NCBI GenBank assembly: GCA_038255255.1 | Contig: JBBSLL010000014.1 | Location: 1-60,402 of the forward strand | Source: JBBQNY01 sp038255255 | GTDB lineage: Bacteria; Pseudomonadota; Gammaproteobacteria; Xanthomonadales; Ahniellaceae | Direction: 5' to 3' | Length of the DNA stretch: 60,402 nucleotides | Shown: positions 18,442 through 26,251 of the stretch, in pieces | Position numbering within the stretch: the first letter of the stretch is position 1 | Layout: every line of letters starts with the position of its first letter | Notes under the pieces: generated by a model | Seen by the model: only the letters and a program-made list of their open reading frames with translations | What the model was told of the DNA's origin: nothing | The model's database searches: none | Position numbers and translations under genes: made by a program

Positions 18442-19052
18442 GTCTCATCCGCTGCACGCGACAGCAATTGCGCGTGCAAAACGTCGACCGCGGCATCCAG
18501 TTCCGCAAGCGTGCCGTCGTTGTCGATGACGTAGTCCGCAATGGCGAGCCGCTCGGCCCGCGTGGCCTGGGCTGCGAGCATGCGCTCCGCCAGTACCGTA
18601 TCCACGCCGTCACGGGCCAGCAATCTCGCCAGCTGGGTTTCCCGTGCTAAGTCGACGACCACCACCACGTCCATCCACGCGTATCGCCCCACTTCGGCGA
18701 GCAGCGGCACGGCCACCACTACGTACGGTCCCTGCGCCGAGGCAGCGCGTTGCTCGAGCCGCAGCCGGATCCGCGGATGCAGGATCGCTTCGAGCCGGCG
18801 CCGTGCCGCAGGGTCGTCGAACACGTACTCGCGCAGCGCACGGCGATCGAGTGCACCATCCGACATGCGGAATCGCTCACCCAGCACTTCAAAGATTTCT
18901 GCGAGCGCAGGCGATCCCGGCTCGGTCAGTTCCCGTGCGATGGCATCGGCATCCAGCACCGGCACTCCACGCGCAAGGAGACGCGCGGCCACGGCGCTCT
19001 TGCCGGAAGCGACTCCTCCCGTGAGTCCGACGCGCAGTCCGACGCCAGTCAC
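18396..19052 (-). CDS. coaE: Dephospho-CoA kinase
   Basis: Last step of coenzyme A synthesis, phosphorylating dephospho-CoA. About 218 residues. P-loop GLTGGVASGKS at the N-terminus, then DADAIARELTEPGSPAL and HPRIR, typical of CoaE. The C-terminus has a short polar extension (MPRMPATPNAPSA). The GTG at 19052 overlaps the pilD stop (GTGA), so it is translated with pilD; the longer open frame upstream lies inside pilD and is not coding. pilD-coaE linkage is common in gammaproteobacteria. Confidence 0.94.
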   Translation of the reverse strand: MTGVGLRVGLTGGVASGKSAVAARLLARGVPVLDADAIARELTEPGSPALAEIFEVLGERFRMSDGALDRRALREYVFDDPAARRRLEAILHPRIRLRLEQRAASAQGPYVVVAVPLLAEVGRYAWMDVVVVVDLARETQLARLLARDGVDTVLAERMLAAQATRAERLAIADYVIDNDGTLAELDAAVDVLHAQLLSRAADETQMPRMPATPNAPSA

Positions 19053-20044
19053 CCGAGCCGGAACCAGCCGTTCCACGCGGCGAGAATCGTGCTGCCCATC
19101 ACCAGCTGGATGAAGCCGGCCGCCGCGAGATAGGGTCCGAACGGAATCGGCGTGGCGCGGTCGCGGCCCTGCACGGCCAGTTGGATGCCGCCGATGATCG
19201 CGCCGAGGAACGAGGCGATGAGCACGATGGGCAGGATGCCCTTCACGCCGACCAGCGCCCCGAGCGCGGCCAGCAACTTGAAATCCCCGTATCCCATGCC
19301 CTCCTTGCCGGTCAGAAGCTTGAAAATCCAGTACACGCTCCAGAGGCTCAGGTAGCCGACCGCCGCGCCGAAAATCGCCTGCACCGGGCCTATCGTCAAG
19401 CCGAAGGCCGCAGCGAGCAACGCGAACCAGAGCAGGGGCAGCGTGATCTGGTCGGGGAGCAGTTGCGTGCGCACGTCGATGCCCGACAGGGCAACCAGGG
19501 AGGCGCTCACGACGAGCGCGATCGCCAGTTGCGGTGTCAGGCCGAAACGCCAGGCGCACACCGCGAACGCGAGACCGGTGAGCGCCTCGACGAGCGGGTA
19601 TTGCCACGAGATCGGGTCGCGGCACGCGCGGCAGCGGCCGCGCAGCAGCAGGAAGCTCAGCAGTGGAATGTTTTCCCAGGGCGCGAGGCTGTGCCCGCAT
19701 TGCGGGCAGCGCGATCGCGCGAACACGATGTCGGGAGGAGGCAGAGGAGCCGGGGCCTCGCTGCCGTTCGCGACGGCGGAGCGATTTTCCTTTGCGCGGG
19801 TCGAGCTCTCCGCATCAGCCCCGCTTTGCGATCCGGAGCCGGAGGGGGATGCCGAGGGATTGGCCGCGTCGCCGAGCGCATCGAGCGCCAGGATCTCGCG
19901 GCTCTGCGCTTCCCACTCATGCTGCAGCCTCGCAGGCAGGCGCAGGATCACCACGTTGAGGAAGCTGCCGATCAGCAGGCCGAGCAGCGCGCAGACGACA
20001 CTGAGCGCCGCGAGGCTGGACGCCAGCCACGCCCCGATTTCCAT
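19049..20044 (-). CDS. pilD: Type IV prepilin leader peptidase/N-methyltransferase
   Basis: Inner-membrane aspartyl protease (family A24) that cleaves the prepilin leader and N-methylates the new N-terminus. About 331 residues with roughly eight transmembrane segments. Two CxxC pairs (CPQCGHSLAPWENIP and CRACRDP) form the zinc or methyltransferase region. The catalytic aspartates are in GIDVRTQLLPD and GMGYGDFKLLA. Odd feature: a Ser/Gly/Ala-rich insert of about 45 residues between the first membrane helix and the cysteine domain. A GTG codon at 20047 precedes the ATG at 20044; either could serve. Ten bases follow pilC. Confidence 0.95.
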   Translation of the reverse strand: MEIGAWLASSLAALSVVCALLGLLIGSFLNVVILRLPARLQHEWEAQSREILALDALGDAANPSASPSGSGSQSGADAESSTRAKENRSAVANGSEAPAPLPPPDIVFARSRCPQCGHSLAPWENIPLLSFLLLRGRCRACRDPISWQYPLVEALTGLAFAVCAWRFGLTPQLAIALVVSASLVALSGIDVRTQLLPDQITLPLLWFALLAAAFGLTIGPVQAIFGAAVGYLSLWSVYWIFKLLTGKEGMGYGDFKLLAALGALVGVKGILPIVLIASFLGAIIGGIQLAVQGRDRATPIPFGPYLAAAGFIQLVMGSTILAAWNGWFRLG

Positions 20045-20056
20045 CACGCGCGGGAC

Positions 20057-21349
20057 TCAGATCGTCGCGGCGATCTTGAAGATCGGCAGGTACATGCCGA
20101 TCACCATGCCACCGACGAGCACGCCGAGGATGACCATGATGAAGGGCTCGAGCAGGCTCGACAGCGCGTCGACCGCGTTGTTGACCTCCTGCTCGTAGAA
20201 TTGCGCCACCTTGATCAGCATCGCGTCGAGCGCGCCGGATTCCTCGCCGATGGCGACCATCTGCACCACCATGCTGGGGAAGAGGTCGACCTGCTTCATC
20301 GCCATGTTGAGCTGGTAGCCGACCGACACGTCCTCGCGGATTCGGCGCACGGCCTTGGCGTAGACGACGCTGCCGGTGGCGCCGGCAACGGATTCGAGCG
20401 CTTCGACCAGCGGCACGCCGGCGCGGAAGGTGACGGCGAGCGTGCGCGCGAAACGCGCGATGGCCGAGTTGTGCATGATCTGGCCGACGACAGGCATCTT
20501 GAGCAGGACCCGTTCCATCAAGTGTGCGAACTTGTCCGAACGCTTGAGCAGGGTGATGAACCCAAAGATGACTCCACCGGTCACCAGCAGCATCAACCAC
20601 CAGTACTTCACCACGAACCGGGAGGCACTCACGATCAGTTGCGTAAAAGCGGGGAGTTCGGCACCGAAACTCGCAAACACACTTTCGAACTGAGGAACGA
20701 CGAAAATCAGCAGGACCGCGCTGACCAGTATGGCCACGGCAACCACGGCTGCAGGGTAGAAGAGGGCCTTCTTGATCTTGCCCTTGATGGTCTCAATGTT
20801 TTCCTTGTAGGTGGCAATGGTGTCGAGCACCGTGTCGAGCACGCCCGCGGTCTCGCCGGCCTGCACCAGGTTCCGGTACAGCTCGTCGAACTGCACCGGG
20901 TGCTTGCTGATCGCTTCGAACAGGCTCGAGCCGCCTTCGATGTCGGTCTTGATGTCGATCAGCAGCTTGCGCATGCGGACGTTTTTCTGGCCGCCGGCGA
21001 TGATGTCGAAGGACTGCACCATCGGCACGCCGGACTGCATCATTGTCGCGAGCTGGCGGCTGAACATGGCGATTTCGCGCGCGGTGATGCGCTGGCCGGC
21101 CTTCTTGAAAAGCCCACCCTCCTTCTTGAGGTCGACCCTGGAGGGTGTGATTCCCTGCTTGCGCAACTCCGCGCGGATCAGGTTGACGCTCTTGCCGGCC
21201 GACTCGCCCTTGATGACCACGCCGCGCTTGTCTTTGCCCACCCAGGTGAAGGTCTGCAGCTGGCTGACCTGGGAGCGGGCCGCGCCTGCGGCAGCGCGTG
21301 ACTTGGCGGCAGCGGCGGCGCGTGAGGCAGTGGCGGTAGCGGTAGCCAT
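20057..21349 (-). CDS. pilC: Type IV pilus inner-membrane platform protein PilC
   Basis: GspF/PilC-family membrane platform that couples the PilB motor to the pilus rod. 430 residues with two T2SSF domains, each with an FSRQLATMMQSGVP- or FARTLAVTFRAGVP-type motif, and three transmembrane segments (about 195-220, 240-260 and 400-425). The N-terminus has a 30-residue Ala/Ser/Thr-rich low-complexity leader. Three bases separate it from the pilB stop on the same strand, so pilB-pilC-pilD-coaE reads as one operon. Confidence 0.96.
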   Translation of the reverse strand: MATATATASRAAAAAKSRAAAGAARSQVSQLQTFTWVGKDKRGVVIKGESAGKSVNLIRAELRKQGITPSRVDLKKEGGLFKKAGQRITAREIAMFSRQLATMMQSGVPMVQSFDIIAGGQKNVRMRKLLIDIKTDIEGGSSLFEAISKHPVQFDELYRNLVQAGETAGVLDTVLDTIATYKENIETIKGKIKKALFYPAAVVAVAILVSAVLLIFVVPQFESVFASFGAELPAFTQLIVSASRFVVKYWWLMLLVTGGVIFGFITLLKRSDKFAHLMERVLLKMPVVGQIMHNSAIARFARTLAVTFRAGVPLVEALESVAGATGSVVYAKAVRRIREDVSVGYQLNMAMKQVDLFPSMVVQMVAIGEESGALDAMLIKVAQFYEQEVNNAVDALSSLLEPFIMVILGVLVGGMVIGMYLPIFKIAATI

Positions 21350-21352
21350 GGC

Positions 21353-23080
21353 TTAGTCCTTGGTGACGCGATTGATTTCGGCGAGGCTGGTCATGCCGTC
21401 CTTCGCCTTCTTGAGGGCGGAGCGGCGCAGGTCCGGGATGCCCATGCGCAATGCCGCTTCCGCAATGGCGATGGCACCACCGCCCGACAGGATGATCTTG
21501 GCGATCTCGTCGGTCATCGGCATCACCTGGTAGATGCCGACGCGGCCCTTGTAGCCGTCGTTGCAGCTCGAACAGCCCACCGCCTCGAACAGCTTGATGT
21601 CGTCCACCTCGTTCTCGCCGTAGCCCTCGGCGAGCAGTGCCTCGCGCGGCAGGTGCAGCGCCTTCTTGCAGTCGTGCAGGCGGCGCGCGAGCCGCTGCGC
21701 GATGACCAGCGTCACGGAAGACGTAATGTTGTACGGCGCGATGCCCATGTTCATCAGGCGCGCGATGGTCTGCGGCGCGTCATTGGTGTGCAGCGTCGAC
21801 AGCACCATGTGGCCCGTCTGCGCGGCCTTGATCGCGATTTCCGCAGTCTCGAGATCGCGGATCTCGCCGACCATGATGACATCCGGATCCTGGCGCAGGA
21901 ACGCGCGCAGCGCCGCGGCGAAAGTCATGCCGCGCTTCGCGTTCTGCTGCACCTGGTTGATGCCCGCGACGCGGATTTCGACCGGGTCTTCCACCGTCGA
22001 GATGTTGCGCTCGTCGGTGTTGAGAATGTTGAGGCCGGTGTACAGCGAAACCGTCTTGCCCGAACCCGTGGGTCCGGTGACCAGCACCATGCCGTACGGC
22101 TTGGCGATGGCGTCGAGAAAGAGCTTCTTCTGTTCCTCCTCGTAGCCGAGCTTGTCGATGCCGAGCTTGGCCGCCGAGGCGTCGAGGATGCGCAGCACGA
22201 CCTTCTCACCGAACAGGGTGGGGCAGGTGCTGACGCGGAAGTCGATCGACTTGGTCTTGGACAGATTGAGCTTGATGCGTCCGTCCTGCGGCACGCGACG
22301 CTCGGCGATGTCGAGGCCCGACATGACCTTGAGGCGTGAGGAAATGCGCGGAGTGAGCTTGACGGGCGCGGTCGTGGCCTGGCGCAACATGCCGTCGAGC
22401 CGCATGCGCACGCGGAATACGGTTTCGTACGGCTCGAAATGGATATCCGAAGCTCCACGGCGGATGGCGTCGAGCAGCACCTTGTTGACGAATTTGACGA
22501 CCGGCGTGTCCTCGCCGCTCGCGTCGATGCCCGAGGCCGTTGTTTCCAGGCCGTCGTCATCGTCGGCTTTGAGGTCCAGGCTGTCGAGGCCTTCCTCGTC
22601 GTCGTTCCCGGTGTCGAGTTGATCCACGCCGGCCAATGCTTGCGCGATGAATTTTGCGAGCGCGTCTTCCGCGACGAGGATGGGTTCGACCGTGAGGTTG
22701 GTCTGAAACTTGATTTCGTCGAGCGCGCGCAGGTTGGTGGGATCGGCGACCCCCACGAACAGGCGGTTGCCGCGCTTGAAGATCGGCACCGCCTTGTGCT
22801 GGTGGATAAGCGACTCGTTGACGAGCCGCAGCGGCGCCTGCCGGATATCGATGGCCCGCACATCGAGGAGCGGCATGCCGAACTCGACGGACGCAGCGCC
22901 GGCGACCATGGTTGGAGTCAACCCATCCTGCTGGGCAAGCGTGGAGATAAGCGGCTGCTTGGTCTTGTTGGACGCATCGACCGCATTGCGGGCACCGGCT
23001 TCCGTCAGCACGCCCTCCAGCACCAGCCGGCGGGCGATGCCAGGCAAGCCAACGACGTTGGGCGCAACCGCAGTATTCAT
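21353..23080 (-). CDS. pilB: Type IV pilus assembly ATPase PilB
   Basis: Hexameric extension ATPase, GspE family. 575 residues. N-terminal MshEN-type domain, then the ATPase core with Walker A GPTGSGKT, the Asp box around ISTVEDPVEI, Walker B VGEIRDLETAEIA and the His box HTNDAPQT. A single CxxC pair in the C-terminal third (CSSCNDGYKGRVGIYQVMP) is the zinc-binding element usual in PilB. It is the first gene of the pilB-pilC-pilD-coaE run; the 208-base gap before it holds the pilA terminator. Confidence 0.97.
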   Translation of the reverse strand: MNTAVAPNVVGLPGIARRLVLEGVLTEAGARNAVDASNKTKQPLISTLAQQDGLTPTMVAGAASVEFGMPLLDVRAIDIRQAPLRLVNESLIHQHKAVPIFKRGNRLFVGVADPTNLRALDEIKFQTNLTVEPILVAEDALAKFIAQALAGVDQLDTGNDDEEGLDSLDLKADDDDGLETTASGIDASGEDTPVVKFVNKVLLDAIRRGASDIHFEPYETVFRVRMRLDGMLRQATTAPVKLTPRISSRLKVMSGLDIAERRVPQDGRIKLNLSKTKSIDFRVSTCPTLFGEKVVLRILDASAAKLGIDKLGYEEEQKKLFLDAIAKPYGMVLVTGPTGSGKTVSLYTGLNILNTDERNISTVEDPVEIRVAGINQVQQNAKRGMTFAAALRAFLRQDPDVIMVGEIRDLETAEIAIKAAQTGHMVLSTLHTNDAPQTIARLMNMGIAPYNITSSVTLVIAQRLARRLHDCKKALHLPREALLAEGYGENEVDDIKLFEAVGCSSCNDGYKGRVGIYQVMPMTDEIAKIILSGGGAIAIAEAALRMGIPDLRRSALKKAKDGMTSLAEINRVTKD

Positions 23081-23239
23081 GCCGGGACCCGGTAGACCTT
23101 CACGGTCCGAATCTACCGCAATTCGTCAGCCCCCAACAGCGGAATCAACGTCTTGGCTGGGGAAGCTCAGCACCGAATTACCACAAGGAGCAATACGTCA
23201 CGTTGCGGCTTTCTGCTTCTCGGTGAGCAAGCCGGGCAT

Positions 23240-23263
23240 AAAAAACCCCGGCCGGAGCCGGGG
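23240..23263 (-). terminator. Intrinsic terminator of pilA
   Basis: Read on the minus strand: CCCCGGC-tccg-GCCGGGG followed by six T residues. It is a textbook rho-independent terminator 26 bases after the pilA stop. It should insulate abundant pilA mRNA from pilB and implies that pilB has its own promoter in 23081-23239. Confidence 0.93.
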
Positions 23264-23288
23264 TCGATGGTCGAAAACCGGACGAGAC

Positions 23289-23717
23289 TCAGCGGCATTC
23301 CGCCGGCACGAATCTCTCACCGCCCGCTGCAGTCGTGCACACCCAGTTTACGGGAGCAGTAACGGCAGCTTGAGTCGGCGTCCAAGTCATGACGGGATTG
23401 ACGGACGCACCGGTGAGTCTCGGAGTCGTCACGATCACGCCGTTCGTGATCACGATTGATTGCACGTAATCCGTGCCGGCCGCGGGGAAGTCGAATCCAG
23501 CTGCGTCGTTGTCGGCCACGGCAGTCGCCAGAATGCCGTCGGAAGCGGCGGTTTCGGTAACTGCCAATTTGGCTGGAGCAGTTTGCGCGACGGCTTCCGA
23601 CACGCGGGCGCGAACGGTGTAGTCCTGGTACGCCGGCAGCGCGATGGCTACGAGGATGCCGAGGATCGCGATGACGATCATCAGTTCGATCAGTGTGAAG
23701 CCTTGCATCTTCTTCAT
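23289..23717 (-). CDS. pilA: Type IV major pilin
   Basis: Type IVa pilin of about 142 residues. Class III leader MKKMQG followed by FTLIELMIVIAILG; PilD should cleave between Gly6 and Phe7, leaving the conserved Glu5. The hydrophobic helix is followed by LPAYQDYTVRARVSEA, and a C-terminal pair of cysteines (WVCTT and PAECR) likely forms the D-region disulphide. I chose ATG 23717, with AGAGGA a few bases upstream; the longer frame has no leader-like sequence. It has its own sigma-54-type promoter and terminator. Confidence 0.96.
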   Translation of the reverse strand: MKKMQGFTLIELMIVIAILGILVAIALPAYQDYTVRARVSEAVAQTAPAKLAVTETAASDGILATAVADNDAAGFDFPAAGTDYVQSIVITNGVIVTTPRLTGASVNPVMTWTPTQAAVTAPVNWVCTTAAGGERFVPAECR

Positions 23718-23816
23718 GGTGGTTCCTCTCGAGAGTTTTAATTTCACGTGCCGCGCGAGGCCGACTGTCGGGTCCGTGGGCAGCCGTGCGACGCCGCACG
23801 TGCAGGGAGAGGATAC

Positions 23817-23832
23817 GCACAAGGCGTGCCAG
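23817..23832 (-). promoter_or_regulatory. Sigma-54 (-24/-12) promoter of pilA
   Basis: On the minus strand: CTGGCACG-CCTT-GTGC. The GG and GC dinucleotides are 12 bases apart, as in the RpoN consensus TGGCACG-N4-TTGCA; only the first T of TTGC differs. Transcription would begin near 23805, leaving a leader of about 88 nt before the pilA ATG. PilR, an RpoN activator, is encoded 0.9 kb upstream, which fits known pilA control. Confidence 0.8.
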
Positions 23833-23912
23833 TATCCTTCGAGGCTGACTTGTTAATATTCCAGTTGTGGACGACGTCACACATCGCTTTCAGGACTCGG
23901 GCCGGGGACCGC

Positions 23913-24644
23913 TCAGGGAGACCGAACGCTGCCGCTGACCGTATGCAGGGGTTCGGCCGTGCGCGCGTCGATCAGCAGCGAGCCTTCGCCGCGGCGCGAC
24001 ACGATGGGCACGAGCCGCAACTGCCCGGCGGCGCGACCCGTCTTTCCCATAACTCCTGCGCCCACCGCAGGGTCGCTTTGCACGGTCCTCGAAGTGCGGA
24101 GGATGTCCGCCGCGACGCTCGACAGGTCCCGGTAGTACTTGGGCGCCCGCTCGATCCCCGCACCCCCTGCTATGAACTCCTCGATCACCGCCCGACGCGC
24201 CGCGGGGTCATCGGGCATGCGGGTGCCGACGAGCCTGGGCCCGGTCCACGGAAGCGTTCGCCATTCGGGCTTCGGGGCCAGGACCAGGTCCGCCTCGTCT
24301 ATTTCGCTGGCAAAGACCAGCGTGAAGACTTCGGGCGTGCCGACCAGGAACACCGGCCGCGACAGCCGCAGGGTATTGAGCCCATACGCCAGGAACGCGA
24401 GTTGTGCGATGGCCACCACGGCCAGGTCGAACTTGAGGCCCTTCTTGCCCTGGCGATAGAGGATCAGCGTGAGCAGCGGCCCGGCCGTGAGGTCGATGCC
24501 CAGCATCACGATGAGCAATCGGTCGAGCCCGGCAACCTTGTAGAGGCCCATCGGGTACCAGAGCAGGAAGGCGGTCACCGCGATGCCGCCGATGACGAGG
24601 ATGCTGAGTGCGAAGTGGGTGCCGGCGGCTTTCCAGCGGTTCAT
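23913..24644 (-). CDS. tfpZ: TfpX/TfpZ-family type IV pilin accessory protein
   Basis: About 243 residues. N-terminal MNRWKAAGTHF, three to four transmembrane helices in the first 120 residues (VIGGIAVTAFLLWYPMGLY and others), motif GIDLTAGPLLTLILY, then a soluble extracytoplasmic domain. This layout matches TfpX/TfpZ pilin accessory proteins, which are encoded next to pilA in Pseudomonas and xanthomonads and influence pilin surface levels. Upstream in-frame codons (to 24671) are less likely as starts. It lies between pilR and the pilA promoter. Confidence 0.8.
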   Translation of the reverse strand: MNRWKAAGTHFALSILVIGGIAVTAFLLWYPMGLYKVAGLDRLLIVMLGIDLTAGPLLTLILYRQGKKGLKFDLAVVAIAQLAFLAYGLNTLRLSRPVFLVGTPEVFTLVFASEIDEADLVLAPKPEWRTLPWTGPRLVGTRMPDDPAARRAVIEEFIAGGAGIERAPKYYRDLSSVAADILRTSRTVQSDPAVGAGVMGKTGRAAGQLRLVPIVSRRGEGSLLIDARTAEPLHTVSGSVRSP

Positions 24645-24713
24645 GGCAGCAGGGATTTCAGGGCAACCCAATTATTTTTCGGCCGAAAGCAGCCCCCGCG
24701 CAAGCACTTTTTG

Positions 24714-26150
24714 TCACTCGATTCCAAGTTTTTTCAGTTTGTAGCGCAGGGCTCGGAACGTGATGCCGAGCTGTTCGGCAGCCTTGGTCCGGTTGTATCG
24801 GGTCTCCTGCAATGTCTTCATGATGAGGTCCCGCTCGATGGTGCCGAGGTAGCCCTCGAGGTCGGCAGGCGGCGATGGGCCGGCGCGCGCCGGCTTGCCT
24901 GAGCCCGCGCCGGTTGGTGCAGCGGCGGCAGCGGACACGGGCGCAGTTTCGGCTCGCTCCGGTTGCCTTGACGCATGCGGCTGCGGATCGCGCGCCGGCG
25001 CCGTGCCTTCCTCCGGCAAGCGCAGGTCCGCCGCGTGCAGCGCGTTGCCCTCGCTCAGGGCGACGGCGCGCTCCAGGATGTTCTCGAGTTCGCGCACATT
25101 GCCTGGGAACGAATAGGAAAGCAGCGCCGCCGCCGCTTCGTCGCCGAGCGTCAAAGCGTCGACGCCGAGCTCCGCCGCGTGTCGTGCAAGGAACACGCGG
25201 GACAGCAGGAGAATGTCCTCGCCCCGTTCGCGAAGCGGCGGCACCTGCAGTTCGATGACGTTGATGCGATAGAAAAGGTCCTGCCGGAACCGTCCCGCCG
25301 AGACTTCCGACGCGAGGTTCCGGTGCGTGGCGCTGAGCAGCCGCACGTCTACCGCGACCTCGCGGTTTGCGCCGACCGGGCGCACGGATTTTTCCTGGAT
25401 CGCACGCAACAGTTTCACCTGCATGTGCAAGGGCAGGTCCGCGACCTCGTCAAGGAACAACGTGCCGCCACTCGCTGCGGCGAAGAGGCCCTGCTTGTCT
25501 CCGTGCGCGCCGGTGAAACTGCCTTTGACGTGGCCGAAGAACTCGCTCTCCATGAGCTCGGTCGGAATCGCGCCGCAATTCACCGGGACGAAAGGCGCGG
25601 CGGCGCGCGGTCCCGATTCGTGGATGAGCCTTGCAACGAGTTCCTTGCCCGATCCCGACTCACCGCTGATGTAGACCGGCGCCTGGCTCCGCGCGACCTT
25701 GGCGATCAGCGCGCGCAGGTCGCCCATGGTGGCCGAGTCGCCCAGCAATCGCTGATCGGCGCCATCCTGGTCCGCACGCTTCGTCTCGGCGAGCTTGAGC
25801 GCGGCCTGGACGAGGCGGCGCAGGACGGCGAGGTCGACGGGTTTCGACACGAAGTCGAAGGCGCCGGCCTTGAGCGCCACCACAGCATCTTCCAGATTGC
25901 CGAACGCCGTGATGACCGCGATCGGAAGGTTGGGATGGGCGCGCGCCACGTGCTCGACCAGCTGCTGCCCGGTGCCATCGGGCAGGCGCATGTCGGTCAA
26001 ACAGAGTTCGTAGGCATGCTCGCCCAGATGTACGCGCGCCTCGGCTACCGTCGCGGCGGTATCCACGTCAAGGCCCAGTCGTCCGAGCGTGATCGTGACC
26101 AGCTCACGGATGCTCGGCTCGTCATCCACCACCAGTGCGCGCCGTCGCAT
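24714..26150 (-). CDS. pilR: Sigma-54-dependent response regulator PilR
   Basis: NtrC-type activator of pilA. 478 residues: receiver domain with VVDDEPSIREL and phospho-acceptor Asp53 in LTDMRLPDG; AAA+ domain with Walker A GESGSGKE, the GSFTGA loop (a GAFTGA variant) that contacts sigma-54, and Walker B TLFLDEVADLP; a Pro/Ala-rich linker of about 60 residues; and a Fis-type HTH (NRTKAAEQLGITFRALRYKLKKLG). Its usual partner kinase gene pilS would sit immediately upstream but is not in the window. Function strongly supported by domain order and by the pilA sigma-54 promoter. Confidence 0.93.
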   Translation of the reverse strand: MRRRALVVDDEPSIRELVTITLGRLGLDVDTAATVAEARVHLGEHAYELCLTDMRLPDGTGQQLVEHVARAHPNLPIAVITAFGNLEDAVVALKAGAFDFVSKPVDLAVLRRLVQAALKLAETKRADQDGADQRLLGDSATMGDLRALIAKVARSQAPVYISGESGSGKELVARLIHESGPRAAAPFVPVNCGAIPTELMESEFFGHVKGSFTGAHGDKQGLFAAASGGTLFLDEVADLPLHMQVKLLRAIQEKSVRPVGANREVAVDVRLLSATHRNLASEVSAGRFRQDLFYRINVIELQVPPLRERGEDILLLSRVFLARHAAELGVDALTLGDEAAAALLSYSFPGNVRELENILERAVALSEGNALHAADLRLPEEGTAPARDPQPHASRQPERAETAPVSAAAAAPTGAGSGKPARAGPSPPADLEGYLGTIERDLIMKTLQETRYNRTKAAEQLGITFRALRYKLKKLGIE

Positions 26151-26211
26151 GAGTCCCCTGATGGCAGCAAGTGCGGCGCCATCCTAGCAAGTGCCGTGGT
26201 CAGTCTCCGAA

Positions 26212-26235
26212 CGGGGGCGAAATGTTCCGCCCCCG
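26212..26235 (-). terminator. Stem-loop after the P-domain gene
   Basis: CGGGGGCG (26212-26219) and CGCCCCCG (26228-26235) form a perfect 8-bp stem with an 8-nt loop, 16 bases past the stop of the minus-strand gene at 26252. There is no U-tract, so it may be a weak or Rho-assisted terminator between that gene and pilR. Confidence 0.5.
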
Positions 26236-26251
26236 CCGGATGCCGGAGCCC

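Noticed and set aside
19181..21301. Long plus-strand open frame opposite pilD and pilC
   Set aside because: Antisense shadow; composition is low-complexity and charged, and the minus-strand genes are unambiguous.
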